Shown here: in pieces, positions 6,206 through 7,336 of the stretch
How the letters are laid out: each line of letters opens with the position of its first letter
How positions within the stretch are numbered: position 1 is the stretch's first letter
Source: JAGOBX01 sp017999075 [NCBI: Candidatus Babelota bacterium]
GTDB taxonomy: Bacteria > JAGOBX01
Reading direction: 5' to 3'
NCBI GenBank assembly: GCA_017999075.1
Contig: JAGOBX010000168.1
Coordinates: 1-7,336 of the forward strand
DNA: 7,336 nt
The notes under the pieces: model-generated
Told to the model about the DNA's origin: nothing
Database searches by the model: none
Seen by the model: the letters and a program-made list of their open reading frames with translations, nothing else
Program-made: the position numbers and the translations under genes

Positions 6206-7324
6206 TTATCTTTTCAATTCACTCAATACGCAATTCAGCAGTTTATTTGCCGCATTCCACCAGAAAAACCTTTTCATTTCCACAGCAGCAGTTTGACCTT
6301 TAATTTGAGCAGCTTTATAATTTGTAAAAATTTCCCTCATAATCCGCCTTAATTCTTTTTTTTCCGGAATCCTCCAATTCCCTTTAAGCCCGGCATAACT
6401 TTTATCATCTTTTACCGGCCGTGTTTCCAAATTCTTTAATAAGTAACAATTTTTTTCATTAATAAATTCTGTTGTCATAGAATAATTTGTAGCTATGCAC
6501 GGCATACCTGTTGTCATACATTCAAGCAACCGCAATCCGCTTGCTTCTGCTTTATAAGGAAATATTCCGCAATTCATATCATTATAAATACGGGCCAACT
6601 GATGAAAACTCTGAACCGGATTAACAATAAATATTGTTGAATGTTCAGGTTGATCTTTAGTATAAATCTTATGTTTGTTAGTTACAAATCTTAACAATTC
6701 AGGTAAAAAACTTCCTGTCATAAACGGATTATGCCACATACAATACAATTCTACATTTTCTTCAGGAGAAAATTCTTCGCAAAACGATTCAACAGTCAAT
6801 TGCTGATTTTTTCTTGAATCCCATTTACCGATAGAAAAAAATTTAAACTTATTTTTTGCCGTAAACTCAAAAGATTGTTGTTTTCTCGGTTTAAAAATAG
6901 AAAGATTGACTCCCGGCTGTATTACCGCAATTTTTTTTATGTCATATTTTTTTAAAATTTCCGCCTGCCACTTTGATGGAACGCATATAATATCAAGCTG
7001 TTTTAACTGATTCACCCATGAATTTTCAAGCTCATCGCTAAAAAAAAATGTAAACCCTATTTTTTTCCCTCCAGTAAATCTAAACATCTGGTTTCCGTTC
7101 GAAAATATTATTCCGGTATTGTCAAATCTCATTTTTTCAAGGCGGCTGAGCATTTTCTGAATTTCATCAAATTCGAGTTTCTCAACTCCAGTCAATTTAT
7201 GAAAGGATGGAGCAAGACATACTTCAAGATGTTTATTCAGTTCAAGTGATATATTTTTGCCGTATACTCCGTATGAAAAATTACTTATTTCTGTAAAAAT
7301 ATTTATTTGCAAAACATTATCCAT
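6206..7324 (-). CDS. GT4-type (GT-B fold) glycosyltransferase
   Basis: Probable retaining glycosyltransferase that moves a sugar from a nucleotide-sugar donor to an envelope glycan or glycolipid in the cytoplasm; donor and acceptor cannot be read from the sequence. The 372-residue length suits the GT-B fold. The N-terminal half has the acceptor-side pattern (IFTEISNFSYGVYG near 9-22, VPSKW at 115-119, PGV at 137-139). The C-terminal half opens with FFSIGKWDSRKN (162-173), whose basic residues would contact the donor phosphates. It carries the family's E-x7-E signature at E260 and E268, inside EASGLRLLE, followed by GMPCIATN (273-280). The ATG sits 12 bases from the window edge without a clear ribosome binding site, and the frame stays open to the edge, so a slightly longer N-terminus is possible; the present start fits the fold. 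A run of nine T (coding strand) encodes the Phe triplet at 93-95. The next gene follows after 73 bases. Family assignment is firm, specificity unknown. Confidence 0.9.
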   Translation of the reverse strand: MDNVLQINIFTEISNFSYGVYGKNISLELNKHLEVCLAPSFHKLTGVEKLEFDEIQKMLSRLEKMRFDNTGIIFSNGNQMFRFTGGKKIGFTFFFSDELENSWVNQLKQLDIICVPSKWQAEILKKYDIKKIAVIQPGVNLSIFKPRKQQSFEFTAKNKFKFFSIGKWDSRKNQQLTVESFCEEFSPEENVELYCMWHNPFMTGSFLPELLRFVTNKHKIYTKDQPEHSTIFIVNPVQSFHQLARIYNDMNCGIFPYKAEASGLRLLECMTTGMPCIATNYSMTTEFINEKNCYLLKNLETRPVKDDKSYAGLKGNWRIPEKKELRRIMREIFTNYKAAQIKGQTAAVEMKRFFWWNAANKLLNCVLSELKR

Positions 7325-7336
7325 TCTAATTTTTTT

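Noticed and set aside
6140-6352. Plus-strand ORF of 70 codons
   Set aside because: It is antisense to the end of the GT4 gene and the leader of the next gene, with an aromatic-rich, unconvincing sequence.

Overview
This is a very AT-rich bacterial window. All eight protein-coding genes lie on the minus strand, so transcription runs from high to low coordinates. There are no tRNA or rRNA genes, insertion sequences or CRISPR arrays, and the largest gap without an obvious gene is about 119 bases. Every gene starts with ATG. TAA, TAG and TGA are all used as stops and Trp is TGG, so the ordinary bacterial code applies. A WaaE/KdtX-like GT2 glycosyltransferase points to a Gram-negative, LPS-making cell. 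Base composition and gene content do not settle the phylum; a low-GC lineage outside the Proteobacteria is likely, but this is inference.

In transcription order the layout is as follows. A GT4-type glycosyltransferase (7324-6206) runs to the window edge. An uncharacterised 340-residue, mostly helical protein (6132-5110) has the only strong Shine-Dalgarno sequence in the window. A YycJ/WalJ-type metallo-beta-lactamase-fold hydrolase (5072-4308) is followed by the 119-base gap, which holds a doubtful 22-codon ORF. Then come a Yip1-type membrane protein (4188-3616), the GT2 glycosyltransferase (3557-2781), an unrecognised 170-residue protein (2704-2192), the histidine enzyme HisA (2173-1451) and a radical SAM enzyme with an N-terminal cobalamin-binding-like domain (1420-35).

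Spacing suggests one or two polycistronic units. The last three genes are the tightest group, separated by 18 and 30 bases. No convincing Rho-independent terminator is visible in any gap. The theme is mixed: two glycosyltransferases and a polytopic membrane protein suggest cell-envelope work, the radical SAM enzyme could modify a lipid or cofactor, and HisA and the MBL protein are housekeeping enzymes. The sequence does not show one clearly defined new system. The best unknowns are the 340-residue and 170-residue proteins and the substrate of the radical SAM enzyme.
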